Shown here: positions 1 to 7,933 of the stretch, piece by piece
Position numbering within the stretch: position 1 is the first letter of the stretch
Layout of the letters: the number at the start of each line of letters is the position of its first letter
Assembly (NCBI GenBank): GCA_031266025.1
Contig: JAISBV010000148.1
Span: 1-44,878, forward strand
From: Eubacteriales Family XIII. Incertae Sedis bacterium
GTDB lineage: Bacteria; Bacillota; Clostridia; Peptostreptococcales; Anaerovoracaceae
Length of the DNA stretch: 44,878 nt
Direction: 5' to 3'
The notes under the pieces: generated by a model
Seen by the model: only the letters and a program-made list of their open reading frames with translations
Database searches by the model: none
Told to the model about the DNA's origin: nothing
Program-made: the position numbers and the translations under genes

Positions 1-2
1 GG

Positions 3-86
3 GAGCTTTTGGGCATAAAGGTGATCGACCATATAGTCATAGGCGACGGAAACTATGTAAGCATGAGGCAGGATAATCTGATTTGA
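3..86 (+). CDS. radC: RadC family protein, C-terminal end (partial)
   Basis: Only the last 27 codons before the TGA are inside the window; the gene begins upstream of base 1. The visible peptide contains LLGIKVIDHIVIGDGNYVSM, which matches the end of the RadC / JAB-type metalloprotease-like domain, where an acidic residue in a conserved DHIIIG-type segment helps form the metal site. RadC-like proteins are named for DNA repair, but their real cellular role is unsettled. The gene points into the mreBCD operon, and radC directly upstream of mreB is a common Bacillota arrangement, which supports the call. No terminator is visible between it and mreB, so the two may be co-transcribed. Confidence 0.82.
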   Translation, partial: ELLGIKVIDHIVIGDGNYVSMRQDNLI

Positions 87-154
87 CGTTCACGCGGTTC
101 TTGTCGCGTCCGCGTCCGCTAATACACTATTACAAAGGAGTGTTGAAATACAGA

Positions 155-1195
155 ATGATGCTGTTCAACAAAGACATAGGAATAGACCTCGGTACCGCCA
201 ATACGCTGATTTACATAAAAGGCAAGGGCATAGTCGTTAATCAGCCGTCTGTCATAGCCGTCGATACGGGCGTGCGCAGGATATTGGCCGTGGGGCGCGA
301 GGCCAAAAATATGATAGGCAAAACGCCGGAGCATATCAAGGTTGTGCGCCCGCTTCAGGACGGCGTCATTTCGGATTTCGAGATGACGGCGAATATGCTC
401 AGGGTATTCCTGAAAGGGATATTGGACGGCGCCGGGCTTTTGACGCGCATACGTATAGTCGTCGGCGTGCCGTCAGGCGTTACCGAGGTAGAAAGACGCG
501 CCGTCGAAGAGGTTATCAGGCAGATGGGCGCGAGGGATGTGTTTATATTGGACGAACCTATGGCCGCCGCGATAGGCTGCGGATTGCCGGTGGACGACCC
601 GATGGGCTGCATGATAGCCGACATAGGCGGCGGTACGTCGGACATCGCTGTGATAGCGCTTGGAGGCATAGTTACAAGCACGTCGCTGCGTCACGCGGGC
701 GACAAGCTCAACGAGGCCATCATAGCGTATATGCGGCGTTCGTACGATCTTCTCATAGGCGACAGGACAGCCGAAGAATTAAAGATCGCGATAGGCTGCG
801 CGTACATAGACGACGGCGCTGACGACGACGAAAAACTTCTTTATCTCGACGCCAAGGGCAGGGATATCATCACGGGGCTTCCAAAGATTATAAAGGTGTC
901 GTCCAAGGAAATACACGAAGCATTGGAAGAGTCTATAGGCGTGATCATAGACGGCGTCAAGAACACACTTGAACATACGCCGCCCGAGCTTGCCGCCGAC
1001 ATAGTCAGCCACGGCATGGTGCTTTCCGGCGGCGGCGGTTTGATACGCGGATTGGACAAACTCATAACGCGGCATACGGGTTTGCAGGTATTTATAGCGG
1101 AGAACGCGCTTGAAGCCGTCGCTGAGGGCACGGGCAAGAGTTTGAAGAATATAGAGAAGCTTGAGCGTTACGCCAGCAAGAAGTTAAAGAAATAG
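155..1195 (+). CDS. mreB: Rod shape-determining protein MreB (first paralogue)
   Basis: Actin-like ATPase that forms membrane-associated filaments guiding lateral peptidoglycan synthesis. Seen here are the N-terminal phosphate-1 motif (IGIDLGTANTLIY), the family signature VGVPSGVTEVERRAV, the phosphate-2 loop ADIGGGTSDIAVI and the adenosine motif (LSGGGGLIRGLDKL). The ORF track starts at 83, but the preceding 24 codons do not resemble the family; ATG at 155 gives a normal 346-residue protein, with AAAGGAG at 134-140 as a rather distant ribosome site. An acidic insert (DDGADDDEKL) and a lysine-rich C-terminal tail set it apart from the second copy at 22853-23875. mreC starts 3 bases after the stop, so they share an operon. 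Confidence 0.95.
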   Translation: MMLFNKDIGIDLGTANTLIYIKGKGIVVNQPSVIAVDTGVRRILAVGREAKNMIGKTPEHIKVVRPLQDGVISDFEMTANMLRVFLKGILDGAGLLTRIRIVVGVPSGVTEVERRAVEEVIRQMGARDVFILDEPMAAAIGCGLPVDDPMGCMIADIGGGTSDIAVIALGGIVTSTSLRHAGDKLNEAIIAYMRRSYDLLIGDRTAEELKIAIGCAYIDDGADDDEKLLYLDAKGRDIITGLPKIIKVSSKEIHEALEESIGVIIDGVKNTLEHTPPELAADIVSHGMVLSGGGGLIRGLDKLITRHTGLQVFIAENALEAVAEGTGKSLKNIEKLERYASKKLKK

Positions 1196-1198
1196 TGT

Positions 1199-2020
1199 AT
1201 GAAATGGATACGAAAACACACCGGAGCAAGCACGGTCATCGCGGTCTTCGCCGCGTTGCTTATTCTTGTTTTGGTTTCATATCAAACATTCGGAGAGAGT
1301 AATATTCTGGGCAGATCGGCGGGCCGCATAGTAGGAATAGTGCAGACGCCGCTTGCCGGAGTCGGACGTTTCATAGACGCGCGGTTCTCCGTTTACCTGA
1401 ATTCGGGCGATATAGCTCGGGAAAACGAGCAGCTAAAGGCGCGCGTCGACGAGCTTGAACGCGAGCTTAACGAAGCGCGGCTCTCGGGCGCCGACCTCGC
1501 AGACCTTGAAAAACTGTCCGAAGCGCTGAATTACGCCGATCTTGGGAATGATTATAACCTTGTTACGGCGGACGTGATCGGTCTCGACAATTCGAACGGC
1601 TTTAACATCTTCACGATCAATGTCGGATCACAAAACGGCGTTTCGAACGATTCCGTCGTAATAGACAGCAACGGTCTGATCGGGCGCGTAATGGCGGTAA
1701 ACGAAAGTTCGGCAAAGGTCATTTCTATAATAGACGAAACAAACAAAGTGGGCTTTCAGGTGTTCAGGAACCTTGAATGGCTCGGCATGCTGAACGGCGA
1801 CGGCGACGGCAAGCTCACGGGCTATATGCTCGATGAAACCGCTGCGGTGCGTGAGGGAGACCGTCTTATCACCTCCGAGGTGGGCGGTTTCTATCCGGCC
1901 GGCATCACAATAGGCAAGGTGACAAGCGTTGAATGGAATCATGATTCTCCGCTGAAGACAGTGCGCGTTGAACCCGCGGTCTATTTCAAGAGCATCAGGA
2001 AGGTGACGGTGCTGATATGA
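1199..2020 (+). CDS. mreC: Rod shape-determining protein MreC
   Basis: Bitopic membrane protein that links MreB filaments to PBP2/RodA in the elongasome. The 273-residue length is typical. There is a short basic N-terminus, one transmembrane helix at about residues 13-30, a coiled coil at about 68-98 (rich in E, L, A and R), and then the beta-rich extracellular domain with NGVSNDSVVID and NGLIGRVMAVNESSAKV, the conserved core. It starts 3 bases after mreB and its last four bases overlap the mreD start (ATGA), as expected for a translationally coupled mreBCD operon. The ribosome site in front of it is weak, consistent with coupling to mreB. Confidence 0.95.
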   Translation: MKWIRKHTGASTVIAVFAALLILVLVSYQTFGESNILGRSAGRIVGIVQTPLAGVGRFIDARFSVYLNSGDIARENEQLKARVDELERELNEARLSGADLADLEKLSEALNYADLGNDYNLVTADVIGLDNSNGFNIFTINVGSQNGVSNDSVVIDSNGLIGRVMAVNESSAKVISIIDETNKVGFQVFRNLEWLGMLNGDGDGKLTGYMLDETAAVREGDRLITSEVGGFYPAGITIGKVTSVEWNHDSPLKTVRVEPAVYFKSIRKVTVLI

Positions 2021-2550
2021 AGACGCGCTACGCGATACTGCTGTTTACGGTCGCGTTTGTCATACAGGCTTCCATGCTGCGCTATATAGCTGTATACGAC
2101 GTTTCGCCAAACATACTGCTCTGCCTTGTGATCATGTTCGCGTTCCTTTACGATGAACCCCTTGGCGTTGTGTTCGGCGTTGTTTTCGGTATATTGTGGG
2201 ATACAGAGTTTGGCCTGTACATCGGGATATCCGCTGTTTCGCATATGTCGGCGGCTTTGGCGGTAATGAAGATCAAGCAGTATTTGAATCACGAGCTGCT
2301 GCTTCCCGCTCTCGTGAGCGGACTTGCGGGTATAATTTTGAATAACGGCGTCTACTGGGGCCTGTACAAACTGACAGGTATACCTCATACGTTCGGTTAT
2401 ATATTGCGCATGCAGCCGGTATTGATCGCGTATAACCTGCTGTTCGTGATGATATTCCACCTTATCTTGCGACGCGGGGTTATTCGCCACAGGAAAGACC
2501 GCGATTACAAGGGCGGATTCAAAGAAGCGAAAGGTTTTATAATGAAATGA
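2017..2550 (+). CDS. mreD: Rod shape-determining protein MreD
   Basis: Small, very hydrophobic membrane protein of 177 residues with about five predicted membrane segments, the usual form of MreD. It acts with MreC and RodA/PBP2 in side-wall growth. Sequence conservation in this family is low, so the call rests on hydropathy, size and its position between mreC and the PBP2 gene. Both junctions are ATGA overlaps (2017-2020 and 2547-2550), which indicates translational coupling through the whole operon. The C-terminus is basic and probably cytoplasmic. Confidence 0.92.
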   Translation: MKTRYAILLFTVAFVIQASMLRYIAVYDVSPNILLCLVIMFAFLYDEPLGVVFGVVFGILWDTEFGLYIGISAVSHMSAALAVMKIKQYLNHELLLPALVSGLAGIILNNGVYWGLYKLTGIPHTFGYILRMQPVLIAYNLLFVMIFHLILRRGVIRHRKDRDYKGGFKEAKGFIMK

Positions 2551-5300
2551 AATGGATCAAACCGCGCGACAATCAGATCATGCTGCTCGCCGCCGTCTTG
2601 ATGGCCGTTTTGATTTTGCGGCTGTTTGTGCTGACGATATTGCAGCACGACGAATGGACAGCGGCGGCCGACGACAACGATATGCGGAGCATCTATACGG
2701 TCGCTCCGCGCGGTGAGATATACGACCGCTACGGACGGCTTTTGGCGGGCAATCTGCCGAGCTTCACCGTGCAGTTCAGCAGGGGCAATATGCGCGACGC
2801 CGAGTTGAACGATACGGCCGCGCGCCTGATCGAGATATTGGAAGAGAACAACGAGGTATACATTGACAATTTCCCGATAATTTACGACAACGGGAATTTC
2901 AAGTATAAATATCAATTGGATATAGAGGATTGGCTGATATCGCAGGGTATGCCGCCTGATTTTTCGGCGGAGCAGGCTTTCGACGAGATTCGCAGACGCA
3001 ACAACATCGACGATGATTTAGACCCTTACGAGGCGCAGCTTGACATGCAGAAGCTCGGTGTTTCGCCGCCCATATCCGTCGTTCACATGAATTATACAAA
3101 GGATATGGACAAGACGGCCTTCCTGCAGCGTTACGGGCTCGAAACGGGCATTTCCGCGCGCGACGCGTTCTATGAGATACGCGATGATTTTGAAATCGAC
3201 GAATCCGTTCCGACGTCTACGGCCCGCAAGCTCATGGTTCTGCGCAACGAGCTGAAGCTGCTCGGATACAGGCAATACGTTCCGGCCAACATCGCCGCGA
3301 ACGTTTCCGACGCCACGGTCATGCAGATCGAAGAAATGGGCAACAGTCTCAAGGGCGTCAGCGTAGTGACCGAAACGATCAGATATTATCCGAACGGCAA
3401 TACGGCGAGCCATGTGCTCGGATATATGGGCAAGATATCCGAGTCGCTCAAGGAGCGATATGTGGATGAGCTTGGGTACAGGCCAACGGATATGATAGGC
3501 CTTGACGGCGTCGAAAAGAGCTTGGAAAGCACGCTCAAGGGCAAAGACGGCATCAAGGAGGTTCAGGTCAATTCCATAGGCGAGCTTAAAAGGCTGATAA
3601 GCGAACAGGTCGCCGAAAAGGGCAAAGACGTGTATCTCACCATAGACCTTTCCTTGCAAAAGGCCTGTGAAGAGATATTGGCAAAGGGGCTTTCTCGTCT
3701 GCAGAACGGAGAAGTATTTGAAAGTCAATGGGGCAATTACTCATACAGGGACGCTCAACCCAACGCGAATGTCGGTTCCATCGTCGTCCTTGACGTGGAG
3801 ACTGCGGAACCTCTCGCCATCGTCAACGCGCCGAGCTTTGATCCGAATCTGTTCGCCACGGGCATCAGCAATGAAGACTGGAACGCGCTGCAGAGCCAAA
3901 ACCCGCGCGATCTCCTTGCGCCCCTGCCGCTGTACAACGTGGCGGCCCGCACGGCCGTGCAACCGGGCTCGACGTTCAAGCCCATAACGGCTATCGCCGC
4001 GCTCGAATCGGGCCTTAACCCGAACACGCGTCTGTATGACGGGCGCTTCGTAACTGTGGGAAACAGGGATTATAAATGTTTGCTTTACAGCACGAACGGC
4101 GGCAGCCTCGGCAGCGTAAATCTCTTTGAAGCGCTTGAGGTATCCTGCAACTATTATTTCTTCGATATCGCGACGGGTATGGACTTTTACAATAATAAGC
4201 CGCTTTCATATCGGGGCTCCATAAATATAGACAAGATCACATCCTATGCCGAACAATTCGGTCTCGGACAGTATACGGGCATAGAGTTGGCCGAAACCGC
4301 CGCCGGCGCGCCGAACGCCGCCAAGAAGATGGAGATGACAAAGTCCCTGCTGAAACGCCATCTGTACGACAACGCGGAGGAATATTTTACGAGCGAGCTT
4401 CTTGGCAATTCGGCCATGCTTGGCGGCAGTATAGAGGAGATCGTGAGTTGGGCTGAGGAAAATCCCAAGCGTTCGGATATTATCGCGCGCATGCAGGATA
4501 TCGGTATAAAGCCGGATCAGATCAATCGAGTTGCGGATACATGCAAATCCACGTATTTCAATTTCGCCCAGTGGACGACGGGCGATGAGCTGAATATTTC
4601 GATAGGGCAGGGTGAGAACGCATACACGCCCTTGCAGATGGCGAATTATATCGCGACTATAGGCAACGGCGGCGTCAGAAACAATGTCAGTCTCGTGCGT
4701 GCCGTTGAGGGCGAGGGTATAAGGGAAAAGGAGCCGGGCGTAAAGGTCGAGCTCAGCGACGACGCGTTTCTCGGTTACGTAATCGAAGGCATGAAGCGCG
4801 TCGCGAGCGGTTCTCACGGCAGCCTGACAAGCCAATTCAGAGGTCTGCCCGTTTCCGTGGCCGCCAAGACGGGAACCGCGCAAAAATCGGGCTTCATTCA
4901 GCCTCCCGATGAGGTTGAGTATATAAAGGAGCATCTTGAGAGCATCGACGGCAGCTTGGAGTGGGAGACCGTCGAGGCCGAAATGCACAGGCTTACGGCG
5001 CTTTTGCCGGATATCTACACGTCCGAGAACAAAGCGGTTCGCAGGGCGGTCATCAATCTGAGCAGTTACAGCCCCGCGAAAACGGAGGAACGCATGGACG
5101 CGTTCAAGGACAGCTACAGACCGTTTTCATGGGTCGTGGCACTCGCGCCGGCGGACGATCCGCATATCGCGGTCGCGGTGCTCGTGTTTCAGGGCAACAG
5201 TTCTCTGAACGCCGCGCCTATTGCAAAGGAGGTAATAGCGCAGTATATGGAGCTTGAGAAGGAATATAAGGATTACAGTCTCGATACGGTGATCAATTGA
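2547..5300 (+). CDS. mrdA: Penicillin-binding protein 2 (elongation transpeptidase)
   Basis: Class B PBP, the D,D-transpeptidase partner of RodA in side-wall peptidoglycan synthesis. One N-terminal membrane helix (about residues 10-30) is followed by a dimerisation/pedestal region and then the transpeptidase domain. The active-site triad is visible: SxxK as STFK with Ser475, SxN as SCN at 533-535, and KTG at 774-776. At 917 residues it is longer than proteobacterial PBP2 but in the range seen in Clostridia; extra residues lie in the N-terminal region (about 90-210), between SxN and KTG, and just after KTG. It overlaps mreD by four bases. Its TGA stop is itself the start of a repeat that recurs upstream of tmcAL. 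Confidence 0.95.
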   Translation: MKWIKPRDNQIMLLAAVLMAVLILRLFVLTILQHDEWTAAADDNDMRSIYTVAPRGEIYDRYGRLLAGNLPSFTVQFSRGNMRDAELNDTAARLIEILEENNEVYIDNFPIIYDNGNFKYKYQLDIEDWLISQGMPPDFSAEQAFDEIRRRNNIDDDLDPYEAQLDMQKLGVSPPISVVHMNYTKDMDKTAFLQRYGLETGISARDAFYEIRDDFEIDESVPTSTARKLMVLRNELKLLGYRQYVPANIAANVSDATVMQIEEMGNSLKGVSVVTETIRYYPNGNTASHVLGYMGKISESLKERYVDELGYRPTDMIGLDGVEKSLESTLKGKDGIKEVQVNSIGELKRLISEQVAEKGKDVYLTIDLSLQKACEEILAKGLSRLQNGEVFESQWGNYSYRDAQPNANVGSIVVLDVETAEPLAIVNAPSFDPNLFATGISNEDWNALQSQNPRDLLAPLPLYNVAARTAVQPGSTFKPITAIAALESGLNPNTRLYDGRFVTVGNRDYKCLLYSTNGGSLGSVNLFEALEVSCNYYFFDIATGMDFYNNKPLSYRGSINIDKITSYAEQFGLGQYTGIELAETAAGAPNAAKKMEMTKSLLKRHLYDNAEEYFTSELLGNSAMLGGSIEEIVSWAEENPKRSDIIARMQDIGIKPDQINRVADTCKSTYFNFAQWTTGDELNISIGQGENAYTPLQMANYIATIGNGGVRNNVSLVRAVEGEGIREKEPGVKVELSDDAFLGYVIEGMKRVASGSHGSLTSQFRGLPVSVAAKTGTAQKSGFIQPPDEVEYIKEHLESIDGSLEWETVEAEMHRLTALLPDIYTSENKAVRRAVINLSSYSPAKTEERMDAFKDSYRPFSWVVALAPADDPHIAVAVLVFQGNSSLNAAPIAKEVIAQYMELEKEYKDYSLDTVIN

Positions 5301-5331
5301 GTAGTTTTGATTGAAATCTTTATGCAGTACC
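5297..5331 (+). repeat. Dispersed leader repeat, copy D (upstream of minD)
   Basis: Bases 5297-5321 (beginning TTGAGTAGTTTTGATTG) are an exact 25-base inverted match to 36095-36119 upstream of tmcAL. The similarity continues with small differences into a GCAGTA motif here, against GAGCAGTAAC in the reverse of the other copy. The first bases include the PBP2 stop codon. The element sits in the 56-base gap between mrdA and minD, just before the minD ribosome site. A diverged copy lies at 25716-25775. Function unknown. Confidence 0.75.
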
Positions 5332-5356
5332 AATTGAAGGAATTGAGGAAAATAAA

Positions 5357-6079
5357 TTGGGTAAAGTCATAGTAACCGCATCAGGAAAGGGAGGCGTAGG
5401 CAAGTCGGTATTCACGGTGAATCTCGGCGCCGTCTTGGCGGAACGGGGCGTAAGGGTCGTCATGATCGATATGAACCTCGGGCTGCGAAATTTGGACATC
5501 TACCTCGGTCTTGAGAATAAGGTCATATTTGACGTCGCCGACGTTCTCGGCGGTCTGTGCGGCTATAAGCGGGCTATGCTGCGCGACAGACGTTTTCCTT
5601 GTCTCCATATGTTACCCGCGACGCAAAACAGAAGCAAATTCGTGTTTGGCGAGGATGATGTTTCGGAGCTCTACGCGCAGCTTGGTGAGAACTATGACTA
5701 CATACTTGTGGACGGGCCCGCCGGCGTGGGACGGGATATGACGCTCGCGGCCTCGGGCGGAGAAGTCGCCGTTATTATAACGACGCCGGAGTATGTTTCG
5801 CTGCGCGACGCCGATATGGCCGACCGCGTCCTCTCGGACGCGGGTATGACGCGGCGCGCCTGCGTGCTGAACAAGGTGAACAAAGATCTGATGCGCACCG
5901 GCGCCTTCCCGGGTCTTGAGGACGTATCCACGCGCATAAGATCACCGCTCATCGGTATCATCCAGTATGACGATAATATCAATATATCCGCTAATTGCGG
6001 CGTTCCTATCGTTCACCAAAAAGGCAGCTACATAGAAGAAAATTTCAATAATATAGCGGACAGGATTATCGGCCTGTGA
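5357..6079 (+). CDS. minD: Septum site-determining ATPase MinD
   Basis: Deviant Walker-type ATPase of the MinD/ParA family that places the division septum by recruiting MinC to the membrane. The P-loop KGGVGKS is at residues 11-17 with the signature lysine (K11), followed by VVMIDMNLGLRNLD (switch I / A' region) and the Walker B-like ILVDGPAG. The start is TTG at 5357 with GAGGAAA six bases upstream. At 240 residues it is shorter than typical MinD (about 265); the end (FNNIADRIIGL) could form a short amphipathic membrane-targeting helix, but a strong basic one is not obvious. No minC or minE lies in the window. MinD next to mreBCD fits a Bacillota mreBCD-min locus. Confidence 0.88.
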   Translation: MGKVIVTASGKGGVGKSVFTVNLGAVLAERGVRVVMIDMNLGLRNLDIYLGLENKVIFDVADVLGGLCGYKRAMLRDRRFPCLHMLPATQNRSKFVFGEDDVSELYAQLGENYDYILVDGPAGVGRDMTLAASGGEVAVIITTPEYVSLRDADMADRVLSDAGMTRRACVLNKVNKDLMRTGAFPGLEDVSTRIRSPLIGIIQYDDNINISANCGVPIVHQKGSYIEENFNNIADRIIGL

Positions 6080-6088
6080 CCACAGATT

Positions 6089-6182
6089 GTCATTCCGGGC
6101 TTGTTCCGCTTGTACCGGATGCCTTGTCCGGTGTAATCCCAAAATATACTGTGGATTCCGGGATAGTTCTTCCCGGAATGAC
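6089..6182. repeat. Palindromic intergenic repeat (REP-like)
   Basis: The gap between the convergent minD and rodA genes holds an inverted repeat with 11-base perfect arms, GTCATTCCGGG (6089-6099) and CCCGGAATGAC (6172-6182). Inside are ACCGGA/TCCGGT (6114-6119 / 6127-6132) and a hairpin ATTCCGGGA/TCCCGGAAT (6155-6163 / 6171-6179). The right arm can therefore pair with either of two partners. No clear T-run follows, so it looks like a dispersed REP-type element and not a simple terminator, though it may serve both convergent genes. The rest of 6183-6259 shows nothing recognisable. Confidence 0.7.
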
Positions 6183-6259
6183 TGAGAAGATGTACAGACC
6201 TCATGAGAACATATCTTTGATCAGCAGCAAATAACGAGAGAAAAAAGCTGTCCTAATCT

Positions 6260-7366
6260 TTAAAAGTTTATAGTCTTGTTTCTTATCCCGACATTCAATA
6301 CCAAGCCTATCGCGAGCATATTGGCCGCAACCGCCGTGCCTCCCGAACTCACGAAGGGCAGGGGTATGCCGGTCACGGGCATGACGCCCATGTTCATTCC
6401 TATGTTTTCAAATATCTGAAACGCGAACATCGTAACTATGCCTATGACGATAAGCGAGCCGTACATATCCTTGGCCTTGCCGCTGATACGCCATAGGCGC
6501 AGCAGAAAGACCAGATAGAGACATATGAGTACAGCGCCGCCCATAAAGCCCAGTTCTTCCACCATTACCGCGAATATGAAGTCGGATTCCTGCACGGGAA
6601 TGAACTGCAGTTCTTTCTGTGTGCCGGAAAACAGCCCCTTGCCCAACAGACCGCCCGAGCCTATGGCGACCTTTGCCTGATATACATGCCACGTTGCGCT
6701 TATACTCAGATTTTCGGGGTTGAGAAACGCGTCGATGCGATTCTTCTGATAACCCGCCATAAACCTGTACAGTACGGGAATCGCTACTATAAAGAGCGCC
6801 GCGAGCCGTCCGAACAGCTTACCGTTCACGCCCGCGTAGAACACCATGCCCACGCACATGACGGCCAGAACAAGCCCCGATCCGAAGTCCTGCTTCATGA
6901 TCAGCGTTAAGAAGGGCGCCGCGTACAGTATCGAAAAGAACACGCCCTGTATTCCGGATAGCGCGTCGCGTATGCGCGAAAGAAAATTCGCGAATACCAA
7001 TACGAACAGTATTCTGACAAGCTCCGACGGCTGCATCGTCGTTATGCCGAGGTCTATCCACGCGAGTGAACCCGTGTGCATATCGGTGCCGAGAGGCGTG
7101 TAGACGCTGAGCTGAAACAGCAGCGCGGCGGCATAGATCAGCTTTTCGTAGCGCGCGAACAGCTGATAATCTATCAGCAGCACCGCAGCTATGGCGACAT
7201 AGCCTATCAGGTAAGAGACCGCCTGCACCACTATGCTGCGGTTCAGCGGATTCACCCCGTCATACGTGATGCTCGCGATCATGACGATGCTTGCGAACGC
7301 GAAGAATATCGGCAGCGCGAGTAACAGCCTGTCTATCCTTTTTACTAAACTGAAAAAATATCTCAT
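6260..7366 (-). CDS. rodA: RodA-type SEDS peptidoglycan glycosyltransferase
   Basis: SEDS-family polymerase that forms glycan strands with PBP2 during elongation. The protein is polytopic with about ten membrane segments and the family motifs around KVAIGSGGLLGKGLFSGTQ and, near the end, MPVTGIPLPFVSSGGTA, both diagnostic of RodA/FtsW. The ORF track starts at 7426, but the first 20 codons are encoded by the repeat described at 7379-7447; ATG at 7366 gives a 368-residue protein with a normal RodA start. No strong Shine-Dalgarno sequence is visible for it. It ends the minus-strand operon behind the FliK-like and FlhB-like genes and faces minD. FtsW is the alternative, but the length and the nearby mrdA favour RodA. 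Confidence 0.92.
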   Translation of the reverse strand: MRYFFSLVKRIDRLLLALPIFFAFASIVMIASITYDGVNPLNRSIVVQAVSYLIGYVAIAAVLLIDYQLFARYEKLIYAAALLFQLSVYTPLGTDMHTGSLAWIDLGITTMQPSELVRILFVLVFANFLSRIRDALSGIQGVFFSILYAAPFLTLIMKQDFGSGLVLAVMCVGMVFYAGVNGKLFGRLAALFIVAIPVLYRFMAGYQKNRIDAFLNPENLSISATWHVYQAKVAIGSGGLLGKGLFSGTQKELQFIPVQESDFIFAVMVEELGFMGGAVLICLYLVFLLRLWRISGKAKDMYGSLIVIGIVTMFAFQIFENIGMNMGVMPVTGIPLPFVSSGGTAVAANMLAIGLVLNVGIRNKTINF

Positions 7367-7378
7367 AGCATAATTATT

Positions 7379-7447
7379 ACTACTCAAATCCCACGTGATT
7401 TTTACCCGTTCGCAAGCTCCGGGCACGCGTACCCATTTCGGAACCTG
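7379..7447 (-). repeat. Dispersed leader repeat, copy B (upstream of rodA)
   Basis: Read on the minus strand, this segment shares CAGGTTCCGARATGGGTA and then CGTGGGRTTTGAGTAGT with the region just upstream of tmcAL (36144-36186). Between these blocks it carries 26 extra bases bounded by repeated GGGTA. Part of that extra segment (GCGAACGGGTRAAA) is shared with the copy in front of the M23 hydrolase gene (25716). It ends 12 bases before the rodA start codon. This links otherwise unrelated leader regions; function unknown. Confidence 0.72.
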
Positions 7448-7477
7448 AGAGATGATTTGTTTTTGGGAAAAGCGAGG

Positions 7478-7933
7478 TTACAGCTCTTCGGCGGGTTCGG
7501 GCGCGCTCACCGGCTCGTCGTCGTTTTTGATCGCTTCGGCGCCGTTTTCGGCCGCGTCGTCGTTTTTGATCGCTTCGGCGCCGTTTTCGGCCGCTTCGGC
7601 GGCTTCTGCCGCGGCCCGCGCTTTGCCAAGGTATTTTTGCGGATTGTGCCGCCTGTCGGCGGTATCAAGGAGAGACAGATAGATATTGACGACGATTTGA
7701 TACAGCTCCTGCGGTATCTCCTTGCCGACGTCAAGCTTCGCGAGCATAGTCGCGGCGCTGTCGTCGTGGTATATCGTTATCCCGTTCTCTACAGCCACCT
7801 GCAATATCTTCTGCGCCACATAGCCTGAACCGGCGGCCACCACATGGGGAGCGCGGTCGCTGTCGGCGTCGTATTTCAGCGCGGCGACCTTCAGGTCGGG
7901 CGCGCCGTTTCCTTGATCATCAAATTCTGACAT
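7478..7933 (-). CDS. FlhB C-terminal domain-like protein (EscU/YscU-type)
   Basis: Stand-alone relative of the cytoplasmic domain of FlhB, the flagellar type III export switch; such a protein is known in Bacillus as YlqH. Residues about 12-95 match the region after the autocleavage site of FlhB, with ALKYD, APHVVAAGSGYVAQKI and GKEIPQELYQIV. There are no membrane helices and the NPTH autocleavage motif is absent, so it cannot self-cleave as FlhB does. The C-terminal 55 residues are Ala/Glu-rich and contain two perfect 13-residue repeats. The start overlaps the end of the FliK-like gene by 14 bases. It may act as an accessory or substitute for the FlhB C-terminus in hook-substrate switching (inference). 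Confidence 0.82.
   Translation of the reverse strand: MSEFDDQGNGAPDLKVAALKYDADSDRAPHVVAAGSGYVAQKILQVAVENGITIYHDDSAATMLAKLDVGKEIPQELYQIVVNIYLSLLDTADRRHNPQKYLGKARAAAEAAEAAENGAEAIKNDDAAENGAEAIKNDDEPVSAPEPAEEL
7516..7593 (-). repeat. In-frame 39-bp tandem duplication in the FlhB-like gene
   Basis: Bases 7516-7554 and 7555-7593 are tandem copies with a 39-base period, encoding AAENGAEAIKNDD twice in the tail of the FlhB-like protein. The period is a multiple of three, so copy-number change would keep the frame. The near absence of divergence between copies suggests a recent duplication or ongoing slippage. Confidence 0.85.
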
